Shown here piece by piece: positions 1 to 11,699 of a stretch of 64,000 nucleotides of DNA. How positions within the stretch are numbered: position 1 is the stretch's first letter; every line of letters starts with the position of its first letter. The notes beneath the pieces were generated by a model. The model was not told where the DNA came from and ran no database searches. It was given only the letters and a program-made list of their open reading frames with translations. The position numbers and the translations under genes are program-made. Origin of the DNA: Dichetophora obliterata (taxonomy: Eukaryota > Arthropoda > Insecta > Diptera > Sciomyzidae); NCBI GenBank assembly GCA_963920525.1, contig OY986437.1:58486830-58550829 (forward strand), read 5' to 3'.

Positions 1-712
1 AGGAATATGTTTAAAACTTAGCATTTTGACATTTTTTAGTACGAAAAAAAACAAAAAAAATATTTAAAAATTACACTATAATGACTTAAAAACGGAAAAA
101 TGCTCTAAAAATTAGAAACGTTCAAAAATGGCAAAAAAATAACTTTAAAATCTCTAAAAATGATCAAAAAATGCCCTAAATCTAGTAAAAATTACCTGAA
201 AACTAAAAACGGTGAAAACTGACAAAAAATGTCCCAAAAACTTTTCATATTTGGAATTAAGGAAACATAAATGGACTTTTTAAAAAAGCAGGTCTTAGAA
301 GCAGCAGAAAAAGATGACATGTCATCGAAATCCTAGCCCTGATTATGACCAATTTCCATCGGAACAGAGCGAGCGATTTTTTTTCAGTTAACTCGCGTTT
401 TCTCTCGGAAAAGGTTTTGGTTCTTTATAAAATTATGGCCCAAAGTATGAGGTTAAGTTAAGTTTGCGAACAATAAACAAGTCATAAACGACTGCTTTCG
501 TATCAACGACATAAATATGTGAAGAAACGTTTCAAAGCTATTTGATGATGAGAAACTACATAATTTTAAAAAATGTAACTAAATATGAGTCTTCATATTT
601 TTATTACTTCGTAAATACTGTTATAAAATAACTTTCTCTTTTTTAAAATTTTTAATTCTAGAACTTCTTTCAATATTTCTAGAAACCTAACAATGTATAA
701 AATTTATTAGTT
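1..712. other. AT-rich non-coding, probable hbn intron
   Basis: No gene or mobile-element ends are visible. The first 250 bases are A-rich with loosely repeated short words of the type AAAAATG and CTAAAAA. By position this would belong to the first intron of the homeobox gene whose exon 1 is at 6913-7042. Confidence 0.4.
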
Positions 713-920
713 TGAGTTTAAACTTTAGTCAAATTAAACCTATTGAGTTAACTCACCAAAATTGGACGTTTAAACCCGGTTTAACTAAATATTTTAGCAT
801 TCGTTGAAGTTAAATTGGCTTAAATTATCATATAATGTGGTTTTTTTTTTGCCTAAACCGAGTTTAAAAGTCCAATTTTGGTGAGTTAAGTTCGGTTTAA
901 TTTAACTAGACTCTAAGCTC
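713..920. repeat. Palindromic MITE-like inverted repeat
   Basis: The left arm (about 723-783) is the reverse complement of the right arm (about 853-918). Both share AACTCACCAAAATTGGAC, followed by TTTAAAC and a GGTTTA block. The arms are about 65 bp with a 70-bp loop. There is no coding capacity. The structure fits a short non-autonomous foldback element, but I could not define a target-site duplication. Confidence 0.65.
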
Positions 921-2359
921 GTACTGAATAACTGGCCCTTAGTGTCAATAGCATCGTTTCAATGAAATATGAATCAGAAAAGTCTACATTTCCTATCACA
1001 ATTTCCAATTTCTTCAAACATCATTCCAAGCAAACTCTCCAAAAGTTTAGCCAATTCAATAAATTTGCATATCAAATGCATAGATATTTTGTGTCACGCT
1101 TTTACAGTTATGAAACCTTTTTTCCGCAAAGCAGCCACTCCACTACTTGATGCGCGCCAAAAAGGCCCCAAACACATACACGCCGATGCACTCACGCACA
1201 CACATATTTTAATATATGACATGCTTGTATTGAAATTCTATTAGTATTCAATTGAAGGATTAAAATTGCATGTTCCACTCACCACCTGCTCACACATATA
1301 GTGCCCACACAAGTGTCCAAGTTGGTGTCATTGTTGTTGTTACTTTTATTGTTGCTGTTGTTATTGCTGTTGTTGTTGCTTTCGTTGTTGATCCTGTAAG
1401 GTGCCAACATATTGAATGCACAATCTGTGGTTACGTCAACAACGAGTGTGAAAATTTTCATGACATTAGAACTGCAATAACAACAACAGTAACAATGACT
1501 ACAACAACGTGTAGCATGCAATGCCAACAACAGCCCCACTAGGAAATGAAGCTCATGCTGGTATCGAAGGCAAATAATTGAATTAGCTGAAATGTGTAAG
1601 TATGTGTGTGAGTATGTGTGTGGGAGTGGGTTGGAAAAAAGACGTGTATTTATTTCAGTGTTGCGGTTAAGGATACTTCAGCATCAAAGGATATTTCATT
1701 AGATTCATTTTATAAACATTTTGCTTGAATGCGTTGGTATTCATTTTATTTTTTATTTTTTTTTTTTTTTTGTGTACAAAACATTTTCTATAACAATTTA
1801 ATGTATTCATGCTATTCATTGCATATGTATTATAGGTTTTTTCTTTTTTTTTGGAATTTATATAAAATCAATTTATTGCAACATTTTTATTGTATTTATT
1901 CGTGATAACAATTTATTATCAAAGCTGTTATATAATCCATTTTTAATTGCTTGGTTACTTTAGCAAGCTTACAAAAATATTTCTATAAAAAGGATATATA
2001 TGAAGGAAGTTGTTTAACAGAAATATGTGTTGTAGGATATTTCTAGTAAAAAAAAAATCAACAGAAAAGGATCAAAGCAGTTCTTAAAACATATAAATAT
2101 ATGGAATCATTTTCAGTATTATTTTATTTTGTTTATTAATATAGCAAGTATTTTAGCAAGCAAATACTTACGTTTCAATACATATATGCACTAGAGTGGA
2201 TAAAAAAACTAAAAGTCATAAACAGTCAACCCCATATTTTAAAGCTGATTTGGTGTTTGAGATTTTGCAAAATCGATTGAAAACTCCGCTTACCTCATAT
2301 AAAACTACCATGGCACATCAAAATAGCAAAGCCTTTATAAATTTCACAATATATGTTGT
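921..2359. other. Non-coding with GTT/AAC trinucleotide runs
   Basis: GTT-rich sequence at about 1321-1392 faces AAC-rich sequence at about 1470-1532, so the two can pair as a loose inverted repeat. Open frames here come from the trinucleotide repeats. T-rich runs lie at 1750-1850. Nothing else is recognisable. Confidence 0.4.
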
Positions 2360-2748
2360 TTTTTTTTTTAAAGATCAAAGAACCAAGGCATGCACCTTAT
2401 ACAAGCAAGGTTTGGTCTTTGACCTGAAAGGAAAGGGATAGATTGTTTAGAGAAATTGATTGGAATTATTGATTAGGCAAAACAGACGTGAAAAACAATT
2501 TGAATTGCTTTTAACCGAGGCTAGTGTTATGCCTTAACCTCGGCAAGCATTTCCAGCTCTTAGTTGTTCCTGTCCTTTAATTCCACAATTTCCACAGTTT
2601 ATTTGTGGATTTTTAGTTTTCCATAGTTCTTAAATGTAGAAAAGTACAAAGAAAGTGAAAAGAACCATGCCCGAACCGGATTCAAACCTCTGGGACCTCT
2701 GGGTTGATCGTCTAGCGTACTCTCCACTAGACTACAAAGGCCGACTAT
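2360..2748 (-). mobile_element. tRNA-derived SINE, copy 1
   Basis: Read on the minus strand this is a head of about 75 bases related to a tRNA, then an unrelated body of about 300 bases ending in an A-rich tail near 2360. The head contains a pol III A box (TAGTCTAGTGG) and a degenerate B box (GGTTTGAATCC). The whole unit matches the copy at 9017-9420 on the other strand, including the internal block GCCTTAACCTCGGCAAGCAT (as read on plus). Two copies that share head, body and tail are what a SINE predicts. This copy looks more diverged in the tRNA head. Confidence 0.8.
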
Positions 2749-2784
2749 TGACATGTGTATGTGATATGATAAGCGTACTCTGAA

Positions 2785-2885
2785 AATTTTAAGAAATTGA
2801 ATAAAGCCCACGCCTTCGTGCGAAGTGAAGTCTTCAATCCATGCGTATTGAAGATGCCGTGGGTTTCATCCAATTTCTTAAAATT
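2785..2885. repeat. Hairpin next to the SINE head
   Basis: TTTTAAGAAATTGAATAAAG with CCCACG (2785-2812) pairs imperfectly with CGTGGGTTTCATCC and AATTTCTTAAAA (2857-2885). The loop is about 45 bases. Origin unknown; possibly a small MITE fragment. Confidence 0.45.
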
Positions 2886-2889
2886 GGAA

Positions 2890-4620
2890 TAAACTTGAAT
2901 AAAGTAAAGGCATCTTCCCATTTATGTAAAGGACCAGCATGAAAGATATATAGCTTTAAAGGGCTTATAAAACATTCATAACCTCAAATATTTTTTGTAT
3001 GTATGTAATTTCGGCTGCCTCAAGATAACTCCTAACTTATTTTTCTTAAATTTTATTAGTTTAATTTTTTAAACTAAAGCAGATGTTTTTTCATTGCAGG
3101 TAAAAAAAAAAGAAAAAATAACAAAAGTTAGTTGTAAGAGTTTTCTTACATTCTTGTTTAAAGAATTTACTTAGAGCACTTTTTTTGACAATAGCTAAAC
3201 ATTTTGAAGTAGTTTACATCGAAAAATAGTTTACAATATTTAGGGAAAAGTAAATCGGACTTAAGAAGCTTACTAGTCGAACATGACTTTGGAGTTCCAA
3301 ATGCTATAAAAAGAAATGGTAGTAATAGATAAGCTTTTTTGAACGATATATCTATCATTCGGAGATCAGATTAGATTTTAAACGCTTATGTTTTCTGCTT
3401 GTCAAAGAAATAAATATCGGAGCCAGCATTGAAATATGCAGTGGAGTTTTCAAATTTTTCCTTATGGAGTGTACACTTAGGTCTAAATGACCGTTTTCGG
3501 ACATTAAATTTTGTTAAAGGCGATTTTGTAGAGGGCGCTGATTTCGAATTTGATGTGAAACTTAAAAATCTTATCTTTATCTAATCACAGTTTTATTAAA
3601 TTATGTCAACGTCTTCCATATTGGAATTTGAAAAAAGATAACTGTAGCATATCCAATGTGGTGACTAAAATCTTTTTCAACTTTTCAAATTCGTGGCCGT
3701 CAATACAATACGTCACACGTTTAGAGGACATGAAATTAGTAAAGAAACGTGACATGGGGAAGGTCGGTCATGCGTCATTACGGTTTTGGTGACGTCACAA
3801 AATATTTTACGTTTCGTTAAAAACAAGCCAATTCTGATTGCATTTCTCACTTTGGCAGCTCAAAGAGTTTCTTTCAGAAAGAATTGGTTCTAAAAGAAAA
3901 TTAAAATAATGTTACTAGAAAGCTGATCTAAACGATTTGATTTAAAAAATAAATTTTTTCAATTTAATCTCACAATTTCCATTTTATTTGTAAATAAAAT
4001 AGTTTTTTTAGTTCATTGAATGCTTTATTTTGATACTTTTTCTTATCAAATGGTAAAAAACTTCTTCCCATAACTTAACATTATTCGACAATCTGGGGAA
4101 AGGAATTCATTTTATTCATAGAGGAAAAGCTAATTGTAAGATAAACAGATCCCATATAGCTATACTCCCAAACAATCATTTACCGAAAGGAATCTGCTAT
4201 AAAGTAGATTTTTCCTTTTTTCTCCAAAAAGTGGTTGTTTTCCGTTGGATAAAATTATTTGATTAATAACTCTTTTCAAAAATACTTATTTTTTCTTATC
4301 ATACTTTAAATACAAATCTTTAAACTAAAATAAATATATAAACCTAGACATTTTTCATCGCACTTTAACAATCTGGCTATCTTATAAAAACAAACATGCA
4401 AATGTGCACGGCAATAGCTGTTTTGTTAAATATTTCTCTTTCCATGTTCCCCAAAAGTTTGAAAATTTATTTAATTATTACGAAGCTGTCATGGCTCTGC
4501 ATATAATAAAAAATAAAATTAAGAATATCGCGAAATGTAGATGATTTTTTTGTACACACACACACACACAAGCTTGTTTTCTCAAGAAAGAATAAGAAGC
4601 TTGCTTGTTCCCGTAAGAAG
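2890..4620. other. Non-coding intronic stretch
   Basis: No protein homology, TIRs or RNA gene are visible. A perfect (AC)n microsatellite lies at about 4555-4570. The sequence is otherwise AT-rich single-copy-looking DNA. Confidence 0.35.
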
Positions 4621-4639
4621 GTGAAAAGTGGAAAAATTA

Positions 4640-5375
4640 ACGAAGTTCCTCTGTCTGGACAGAAGACCCATAAAGAGGTTAGCATCCAATTCCAGTGCCT
4701 CTGTGGCAGTACTAAGGGCTAAAAGTGGTGTTAAAGGGTTCTTCAAACATATCAAGCTTAATAAACTTCAAAATAAGCCACCACTGAACACGTAACTTGT
4801 GGTTTCCTTGGATAAGAAGAAGTGTGATTTTGAAGGCCCTTATGAGTTTAACTATTACTTTCATGATTGACACAAGGAGGAATGGTATCTGGCCGCCACC
4901 TCAGTCGCGAAGGTGGAGTGTTGGCACGGGGTGCGGTGTCTTTTTTCGGTACTATAGACCTCGAGTTCCAGACAGCAAAAAATACTGCAAACACTTATAA
5001 AAAAACTACTAGAAGCGGCTTTTCCAAAACTTGGAAAAATTTGTTGACCCATTTGATGGACATTCCAGCAGGATAACTTCTCTACACACCGCCAGAGTGG
5101 TCAAAAGCTGGACAAGAAACCAAAATGTATGTTTAATATAGTGATCTTACTCAGCGGATCGAAATATAATGGGAAAATGTCTGGGGATGGTTATGCCGCA
5201 AGGTTTATGCATCAGGCCGGCAATTTAATGATAGAGAACTTCATCGTCACTCATTGCAGCGATTACAGTGGCATGGAGTGAAATTTCCTTAGATTATATA
5301 AAAAGTCCCTATGATAGCCTAACAAATAGAAATTCTAAGTTAATTTTAATGAAGGTGGATCAGGCCATTACTAAA
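4640..5375 (+). pseudogene. Tc1-family transposase relic
   Basis: This is a decayed DDE transposase of the Tc1/mariner superfamily (cut-and-paste DNA transposition at TA). In shifting frames I can read FNYYFHD with RKEE-like residues (about 4840-4890), RHLSREGGV and VSFFGTIDLEFQ (about 4890-4975), FPKL and WTFQQDN (about 5020-5075, carrying the second catalytic Asp) and ENVWGWL with RKVY and GRQFND (about 5170-5235, carrying the final acidic residue). It closes with a GGSGHY-type C-terminus and a stop at 5375. Several frame changes and stops separate the blocks, so it cannot encode an active enzyme. It sits in the putative hbn intron on the strand opposite to that gene. Terminal inverted repeats were not located. 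Assignment to the Tc1 branch rests on motif spacing and recalled family sequence. Confidence 0.75.
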
Positions 5376-6906
5376 AAAAAATAAATTTGTTACTTTATTT
5401 GATTGTTATCTTATTATTTAAGAAGCTATATCTTAGCAAGAGACTCGAGAAAGAGCATATTTTGTAGCTTATATACTTATTATACTACATAAACAGTACA
5501 AATTTTAGTCTCCTCTTAAGCCAAATGTCTTTAAAATTCGATAATCTTTAAAACAAAATAAAATAAGACTTTTTAGAAAGCTTGGAGCAGAACGATAATA
5601 TATGAACTATGTGTAAAGCTCTATATTTCTTCATGTAACGCGCAGTGTATAATGAAACCGTAGTTAATAATAAAAAGTTATATGTTTCGACTAATTCTTT
5701 GTAAAAAGTATATGTTCATTTATTTTGATTGGGGTATTTTGGCTAATTTGATTTTTGAAATAATCATTACATTGAAAAACTTTAATAATATTTAATTTTC
5801 CCGACGTTTCATAAATGTCTTTTCATTCTTTTTCTTCTTCAGGGGATTAAAGATATTTTTTAACACTGTAAGCACAAGATCATTATTTTTCAATTATTCT
5901 TACAATTAAATATTTAAAAAGAAAAACTGACATTTATTTCAACGATTTTAATTTAATGAATATTTAATAAAAGCAAATTGACCAAAACAGCCCAAGCGTT
6001 GTAAAGAATGTTATTTTCTCCATAGAGCTATCAAGTTTAAAAAAGTAACAAAAGTTTTGTTATCAAATTTTACAATGAGAGAGATATAAAATTAAAATAT
6101 GTACATAATTTAGGTTTTTTTTTACCATTCACACAGTCGAAAATATTGGACTAAGTTATAGTAAATCCTTTATTGTATGGGTCATTCTTTTACAAACCGT
6201 ACAGATTTGAACAAAAAATTACCGACCCATTTTTATGAAAACATATATAAGAAAACATCAAAATCGTATTAAAATACAATCAACGTCAAGTATTAAAATT
6301 GAGTTTTATTCCCACATAGATTTCTTAAGTAACCGTAATCGAAGGAATTTAAATAATATTTCATTGAAAGAATTATTTTTAAGTAGTATTTTCAGTACTT
6401 AGTACATGTAATTGCTGTAATCGTAATCTAATATCGATCAATTATCGACTTACTTAAATTGTAACCAATTTTATTTTGCGTATGATTACTTCAATCGTAA
6501 TCATGTGGCAAGCGTAAACCTTATCGCCCAACTTTGGTGGCATTTGAAGGAGAAGGACCGTTGTGACTAAAAATCGTTTCGTTGGTTAAGAATCGATTGT
6601 TTTGTATTGCAATTAAGCTTGGTTGAGAACTTATGTTCGGGCTTACGAGAGTACTCGTTTTATATGAAATAATTATTGTCCTAATTTTTAGTCTAAAGAC
6701 ATTCCCGCTGGGTATGTCGCTTGTGTTTTTTTTTTAAGGTTGAATATCAAGTGATTCCTTTTCATTTAAGAAATTTAAATGTTATTTTGATCAGATACAT
6801 AATACTCATTAACAGATTTGCATTGAATTCTTTTGAAAATTTAATCAAATTGTTGATTCAAAGCCTTACTAAAAAGTGGTAAACCAATTCTACACAACTT
6901 AAAAAA
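5376..6906. other. Probable hbn intron 1, proximal part
   Basis: Non-coding AT-rich sequence between the Tc1 relic and the splice donor of the exon at 6913-7042. No further exon or homeodomain-coding block is seen on the minus strand here. Confidence 0.4.
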
Positions 6907-6912
6907 ACTTAC
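6907..6912 (-). other. 5' splice donor GTAAGT
   Basis: On the minus strand the coding exon runs ...CGCAGTG and meets GTAAGTTTTTTT. GTAAGT matches the fly donor consensus. The exon has 130 coding bases, so the intron is in phase 1. Confidence 0.7.
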
Positions 6913-7042
6913 CACTGCGTCGTGTTTGTGTACCCAGAATCTGGTCAATGCTATAAACAGCTCGTGGTCGAGAAACTGAGCTTTCCTGTGAAGATCTCAA
7001 AGCGGGCGCCATGGCTGAATGTGAGGTGGTGGTGGTCATCAT
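6913..7042 (-). CDS. hbn: Homeobox gene exon 1, homeobrain-like N-terminus
   Basis: First coding exon of a probable paired-like homeodomain transcription factor, a nuclear DNA-binding protein involved in brain patterning in Drosophila. The exon encodes 43 residues. They begin with two Met codons and a Thr run (MMTTTTS), then MAPALRSSQES, then SRPRAVYSIDQILG. YSIDQILG resembles the octapeptide/eh1 Groucho-binding motif near the N-terminus of several paired-like homeoproteins, and the order of these blocks matches Drosophila Homeobrain as I remember it. The start is chosen because CAACATG is a very good fly initiation context and it is the first ATG of the frame. The exon ends at a GTAAGT donor in phase 1. 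The homeodomain and OAR exons are not in this window and should lie to the left of position 1. An alternative is another octapeptide-bearing homeobox gene such as an Rx relative. Confidence 0.75.
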
Positions 7043-8589
7043 GTTGAAAGGATATTAAATGGTAGAGCAAGTTTGTTTTTTTGTAGTTTTCAAAGTAAAA
7101 ACAAAGTGATTAAACTATTTTAGCCAAAACACTTCCAACTAAGCACAATGAGGAAACACAGTGTTAATCCAGTGTAAAAGCATAGGGTAAATGCACCGTT
7201 GCTGATGTTGTTTCTAAAATTAAACTGTTATTTTATTATAATTTTGCACTAAAACACTTCTTTTTCTTCAGCTGTCAGTTTATAAGACATTTCTAGCAAT
7301 TAATTACAACTGCATTTAATTCTGAAAAAATTAATGTTAATTAAGCAATTATCAAATTTTGTATTTTCTTTAATTTTTGTTATTAAACTATTAGTGTTTA
7401 TTTGTTCGCAAATTGTGCGTAAATTGGCTTGTTCCGAACCTTACAAGCAACAACCACCGACTGAACATTCAACAGTATTGAGGTTGATATTAAATACAAC
7501 AGTTACACTTTCCCACAATATGAAGGAATGAAATATATCCTTGACAGGATAACTGCAGCTATCTCACTTGCACATGGCCATAATTGTAGGGTAGTTTTTA
7601 GCTCATAGCCGTCAAACCATGGGTCTACCAGGTAGCCAAGGGGTGTAACTCTCTGGCACAAACACACAGATACACCCAGTATCAGCACCATCTAGCGAAG
7701 GGTGTCAAACTCTCATACGTACACTTGTAGGTGTACTCACACACACTCTTTCACATCCAACAACTTAGTATGAGGCTCTCTTTTGCCATTAAATTAAGTA
7801 CAAATTGTTGAAATAAGCTTTTTTTTCTGCTGGCAACTGTAATTTATGCTCACCAACTAGCACCCACCCAAGACCAGGTATGCATTTTTTAAACCCTTGC
7901 AATAGTATGAACCCTATTAAAATTATATCATAATATTTTTCTCAGTTTATTCTAAAGAAGCTGGAAAAATGTGTGCTCGCGCAAGCACTCTCTCGTTCTT
8001 GCTCTCTGTCTATACATTTGTCTAAAAATGTCACCCTCTCACGAAACACGTGCTTGTTTTGTTTTTATTGTTTTTTTTTTTAAATCAACAACAAAAACAA
8101 GTTGAACTCAGGTAAAACAAATTTTATACTCGTTATTTGCTCAAAGCCATCATCTTATTTATTATATGTCATCTTTTATTATTTTATTTATAGACTCTGT
8201 CATTTTAAAATTTTTGTTTTTACTTCTGTCTCGCTCTTTTTTTTAACTATCTATTTCTCTCTCTATCATTCTCATGATATTGCTTGGTGCTTTTGTCAAT
8301 AATGGCAACTGTCAAGAAATTTGGTTGTATGTATAACAAAAGTTTTATGATATCTTTCAGAATGGCGGCAATAAACTTATTAGATTTTTTTTCAAAAAGA
8401 TACTATTTTTATTGATCCCTACAAGATCTCAATAAAATCATTTACAATGTACAAATATACAATGCTCATATTTTTCGCGATTTTGTAATTATTAGTTTTC
8501 TTTCGCATTAGTTGTTTTTCAGATAAAATCTGATACAAATAAAAAACATTTTATGTAAAGAATATTACATTCTTTTATACTAAAATTAT
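7043..8589. other. 5' UTR and upstream flank of the homeobox exon
   Basis: On the minus strand this precedes the hbn start codon, so it should hold the 5' UTR and promoter-proximal DNA. No clear TATA/initiator pair was found. Two related short segments, GGTGTAACTCTCTGGCAC near 7644 and GGGTGTCAAACTCTC near 7700, may be a decayed duplication. No coding region is seen. Confidence 0.4.
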
Positions 8590-8816
8590 TAAGGGTTCTC
8601 ATCTAAGCATGTAAGCATGTAAAAAATTTAAACTTTTGATGAGCGATAAAGAGTATAAAGCGCAAATGTCGACAAAATGACAGCTGCGGTTAGGGTTGCG
8701 GAATCACCTTTATTCAATTTTAAATCTTTTAAAGACCTTAATTAACATGAAAAAATAAATAAAACGTGTACATATTTACTCCAACCACTTTAAGTGTGTA
8801 ATGATTAGCGTCGAAG

Positions 8817-9636
8817 CCCAGTAAAAAAACATGCGATCGTTCCTATGAGGAGCAACAACAGAGCGCTCTTTTGCTGTTTTATTCTATCAAAAAGTGAGCA
8901 CTTGTGCTCCTTTACTGTTTTAAAAAATCAATAGGCGAGCAATCAATGAAAAAAAGCACATAAAGTGAGTCATGTGCTTTGTAAGAAACTCGATCATTAT
9001 TTGCTGTGAAAAATCGGCCATTGTAGTCTAGTGGAGAATGCGCTAGACTAACAGTCCAGAGGTCCCTGGTTCGACTCCGGGTTCGGGCATGGTCCTTTTC
9101 ACTATCTTTGTTCTTTCCAACATTTAAGAATTATGGAAAACTAAGAATTCACAACTAAATTGTGGGAAAATGTGGAATTAAAGGACAGGAACAACTAAGG
9201 GCTGAAAATGCTTGCCGAGGTTAAGGCATAACACACTCTAGCCTCGGTTAAAAGCGATTGAAAGCATTATCTTTCACGTCTGTTTCGTCTAATCAATAAT
9301 TCACGCATGGTTCCAATCAATTCCTCTTGCTTATCTATCCCTTTCCTTTCACGTCAAAGACCAAACCTTGTTTGTATAAGTCGCATGTTGGTTTTTTGAT
9401 CTTTAAAAAAAAAACAAAAAATATTTTAAATGTTCCTTTGCTTATCCATTTGAATCATTTATTGATCGCTCCTTTTGAGCTTCTCTGGGATGTTAAAGGG
9501 AGCGCTACCTTTCCTAGGACATGCAATGTTAAAAGAGATCACAAAATACACCTAGCTTGTATCAATAAGGAGCACTCCACTGCTTCTCAGGGAGCACTCC
9601 CAGATCGCTCATAGGATTATCCACTTTTTTGCTGGG
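8817..9636. mobile_element. Nested MITE with CCCAGYAAAAAA ends
   Basis: The left end CCCAGTAAAAAAACATG followed by CCTATGAG is mirrored by CTCATAGGATTATCCAC followed by TTTTTTGCTGGG at the right end. There is no coding capacity. It lies inside the 8592-9783 element and contains the SINE at 9017-9420. No convincing target duplication was seen. Confidence 0.6.
9017..9420 (+). mobile_element. tRNA-derived SINE, copy 2
   Basis: The head is a recognisable decayed tRNA, with an exact A box (TAGTCTAGTGG) at about 9026 and an exact B box (GGTTCGACTCC) at about 9068. The T-stem pairs CCTGG with CCGGG. An anticodon stem with one mismatch encloses the loop CTAACAG, giving an AAC (Val-type) anticodon. 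The acceptor stem pairs at only the outer three positions plus a wobble, so this is not a working tRNA gene. A body of about 310 bases and an A-rich tail (about 9402-9420) follow, shared with the minus-strand copy at 2360-2748. Confidence 0.85.
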
Positions 9637-9783
9637 AGACAACCCTCATTCACACACGTAGACTTACACGCTAGTTTACATTACAAAATATGAGCTCACG
9701 CCCATACAAATTTTGACAGATAGCTTACCTGCATGTAAGTTTACAATGTTTACGGGTAAGTTACATGCTTAGCTGAGAACCCT

Positions 9784-10984
9784 TATTGATTTTGTAAAAA
9801 TTTAAATTCTTGCATTTTAAATGACATATTTTAGCACTATAGATTGTTAATGGTAGAAATTATATAATCCATATACGTAATAATGCATTATAAAAACTAA
9901 AAATAAATTTTAAACGTTTTGAGAAGAAATGTTCCAATTTTGAATGAATGAATGAATGAATATGTATAATACAGAAATAATTGATGAAAGGCAAACCATA
10001 TTTTTTTTCAATATATGGTTTTAAGTATTTATTCGACTTAAGGCTATAATCTAAACTAAACTATAATAAAAACGCTATAATATAAACTAAAGGCTATTCT
10101 TCAACAATACATATGTTTCAAAAAAACGGAAACTAATGTCTGATTTAATATGAAATGACACAAATCACAATTTTTTAAAAAAAGTCAGAGAGTGGACAAA
10201 AGACATGTCTAATGATATGAGTTATACAATGAAGTTTTCTGATTAAGGTTTTTATCAAGATTTTTTGCAAATTTTTTTTATATTCTATTTGTAACTTGTG
10301 TATAGAAAGTAAAAGAATACTTTATGTAATAATGAGGAAGAGTTTATTTGCGTGTGCGTTTTAAGAAAACTTCTGTCCCTCATTTGTTTAACCCTTGCTC
10401 TTGATGTTTCTCTGGATAACTTCTATACAAGGGCATTACATATAAACGATATGTTAAAATTGTTTGTAAAATCGTGTTTATAATTGATTGAGTATTTGAA
10501 AGACTAAAGTTTCAATATTCATTAAAATATCGGAATGTATACGTCGAAGTTGTATGGTCGATACCACGATTCGTCTGTTGCTCTTGTCCATTTTATTGTA
10601 TTATTCTATTATGTTACTTTAATTGCCTAAGATTTTATCTCACTTTAATCAATAAATAACAGATCATTGCATTTTATATATTTTTGTGTAAACAAGATTA
10701 ATAGAAAAGTGTGTTGAAGTGTATGATTGATTGACAAATTTGTAGTTTCTGGAAGATTTCATACATCATTTTTTAAAAATTTTATTATTGTTTCATATAT
10801 AAGCAATAGTTAAACTAGAAAAAGAAAAAAGTTAATTTTACAATGATATATCAAATTAAAATGTTTTTAGTGAGTAACCGTGTATAAAAGACACACTCAC
10901 TTATGAAGTTTTTAGTTGGATTTATTACTCGCAAGAATCATTCACATTTTTAAATATATGTTTAAATATATATACAAAATAAAT
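9784..10984. other. Non-coding stretch
   Basis: AT-rich sequence with a short (GAAT)n run at about 9941-9960. There is no homology and no inverted-repeat ends that I can define. Confidence 0.35.
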
Positions 10985-11312
10985 AATAAACGGGCCAATT
11001 TAGCCCTTGAAAGGACTTTGACCTAGCTTCTATTGATCAATTGTGTTGCGCGTGTTATTAAATGTTTGATCACAAATGACCGAGAACTGGACCTACGTGT
11101 TTTATGGCGACTCCGAACGGCTTATGGTCTCAAGAAGCTTTTACATGGCAATTTTTACTCTCTGAGGTTTGCCATTGTCTGCAGAGAGGTGACGACCGAA
11201 CAGAAAAATTAATTCAATTGAAACAACTTTCTGCCTGAGCTGGAATTGAGCCCGTGCTACTACATTTCATTAGCTTAGGGGCCACGCACTCTACCCACTA
11301 GGCTACGGCCGC
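10985..11312 (-). mobile_element. Second tRNA-derived SINE type
   Basis: On the minus strand the unit starts GGCGGCCG, then an exact pol III A box TAGCCTAGTGG. A B-box-like GGCTCAATTCC follows about 50 bases later. Next comes a unique body of about 230 bases that contains TGGCGACTCCGAACG-like words and fades into AT-rich sequence near 10985. The sequence differs from the SINE at 2360 and 9017 outside the promoter boxes. Only one copy is in the window, so the SINE call rests on the promoter boxes and overall size. Confidence 0.6.
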
Positions 11313-11699
11313 CACACAAATATATATATATACTACATGTTAAAGGCTATGATAATATTGTCTGCAGCGGCGATGAATTTAAGAATATTTTTTTTTTCTA
11401 ACATTCGGTCACTTCCGCCACAACTCAGTTTTGTTTTTTTTTAACCAAAATATTACAACACCCATGTCTTTCAGAAGCTGTTGTACAACACATAAGACCA
11501 AAATTCACTTCAATCCAAAAAATAGTTTAGAAGTTTACCCGGAACACACGCAATAAATTCGAACGATCTTTTCCTTTTTGAATCTTTATTGCCTATTTAT
11601 TCTACTCTAGAGTAGAATTTTATGGGTTACTGCTGCTAAACCAATTTGGCGTGCATATTTCCACTGATGGTTTGGAAATAGGGGCTATTTATAGAGTTG
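11313..11699. other. Non-coding, TA microsatellite
   Basis: An ATATATATATATA run lies at about 11320-11332 beside the SINE head. A perfect 14-bp palindrome, TTCTACTCTAGAGTAGAA, lies at about 11598-11616. No gene is seen. Confidence 0.35.

Larger units (their letters stand above)
8592..9783. mobile_element. MITE with AGGGTTCTCA ends, TA duplication
   Basis: The ends are inverted repeats. AGGGTTCTCATCTAAGCATG at the left faces the complement of CATGCTTAGCTGAGAACCCT at the right, with one mismatch in 20. TA dinucleotides flank both ends (8590-8591 and 9784-9785), as expected for Tc1/mariner-type elements. No transposase is present. The interior is occupied by another inverted-repeat element and by a SINE, so this is the oldest of three nested layers. 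Confidence 0.8.

Noticed and set aside
1270..1542. 90-codon open frame and its antisense
   Set aside because: Composed mainly of GTT/AAC trinucleotide repeats with no conserved motif.
9017..9095. Functional tRNA-Val gene
   Set aside because: A and B boxes and the T-stem are good, but the acceptor stem pairs at only four of seven positions and the unit continues into a repeated SINE body shared with another locus.
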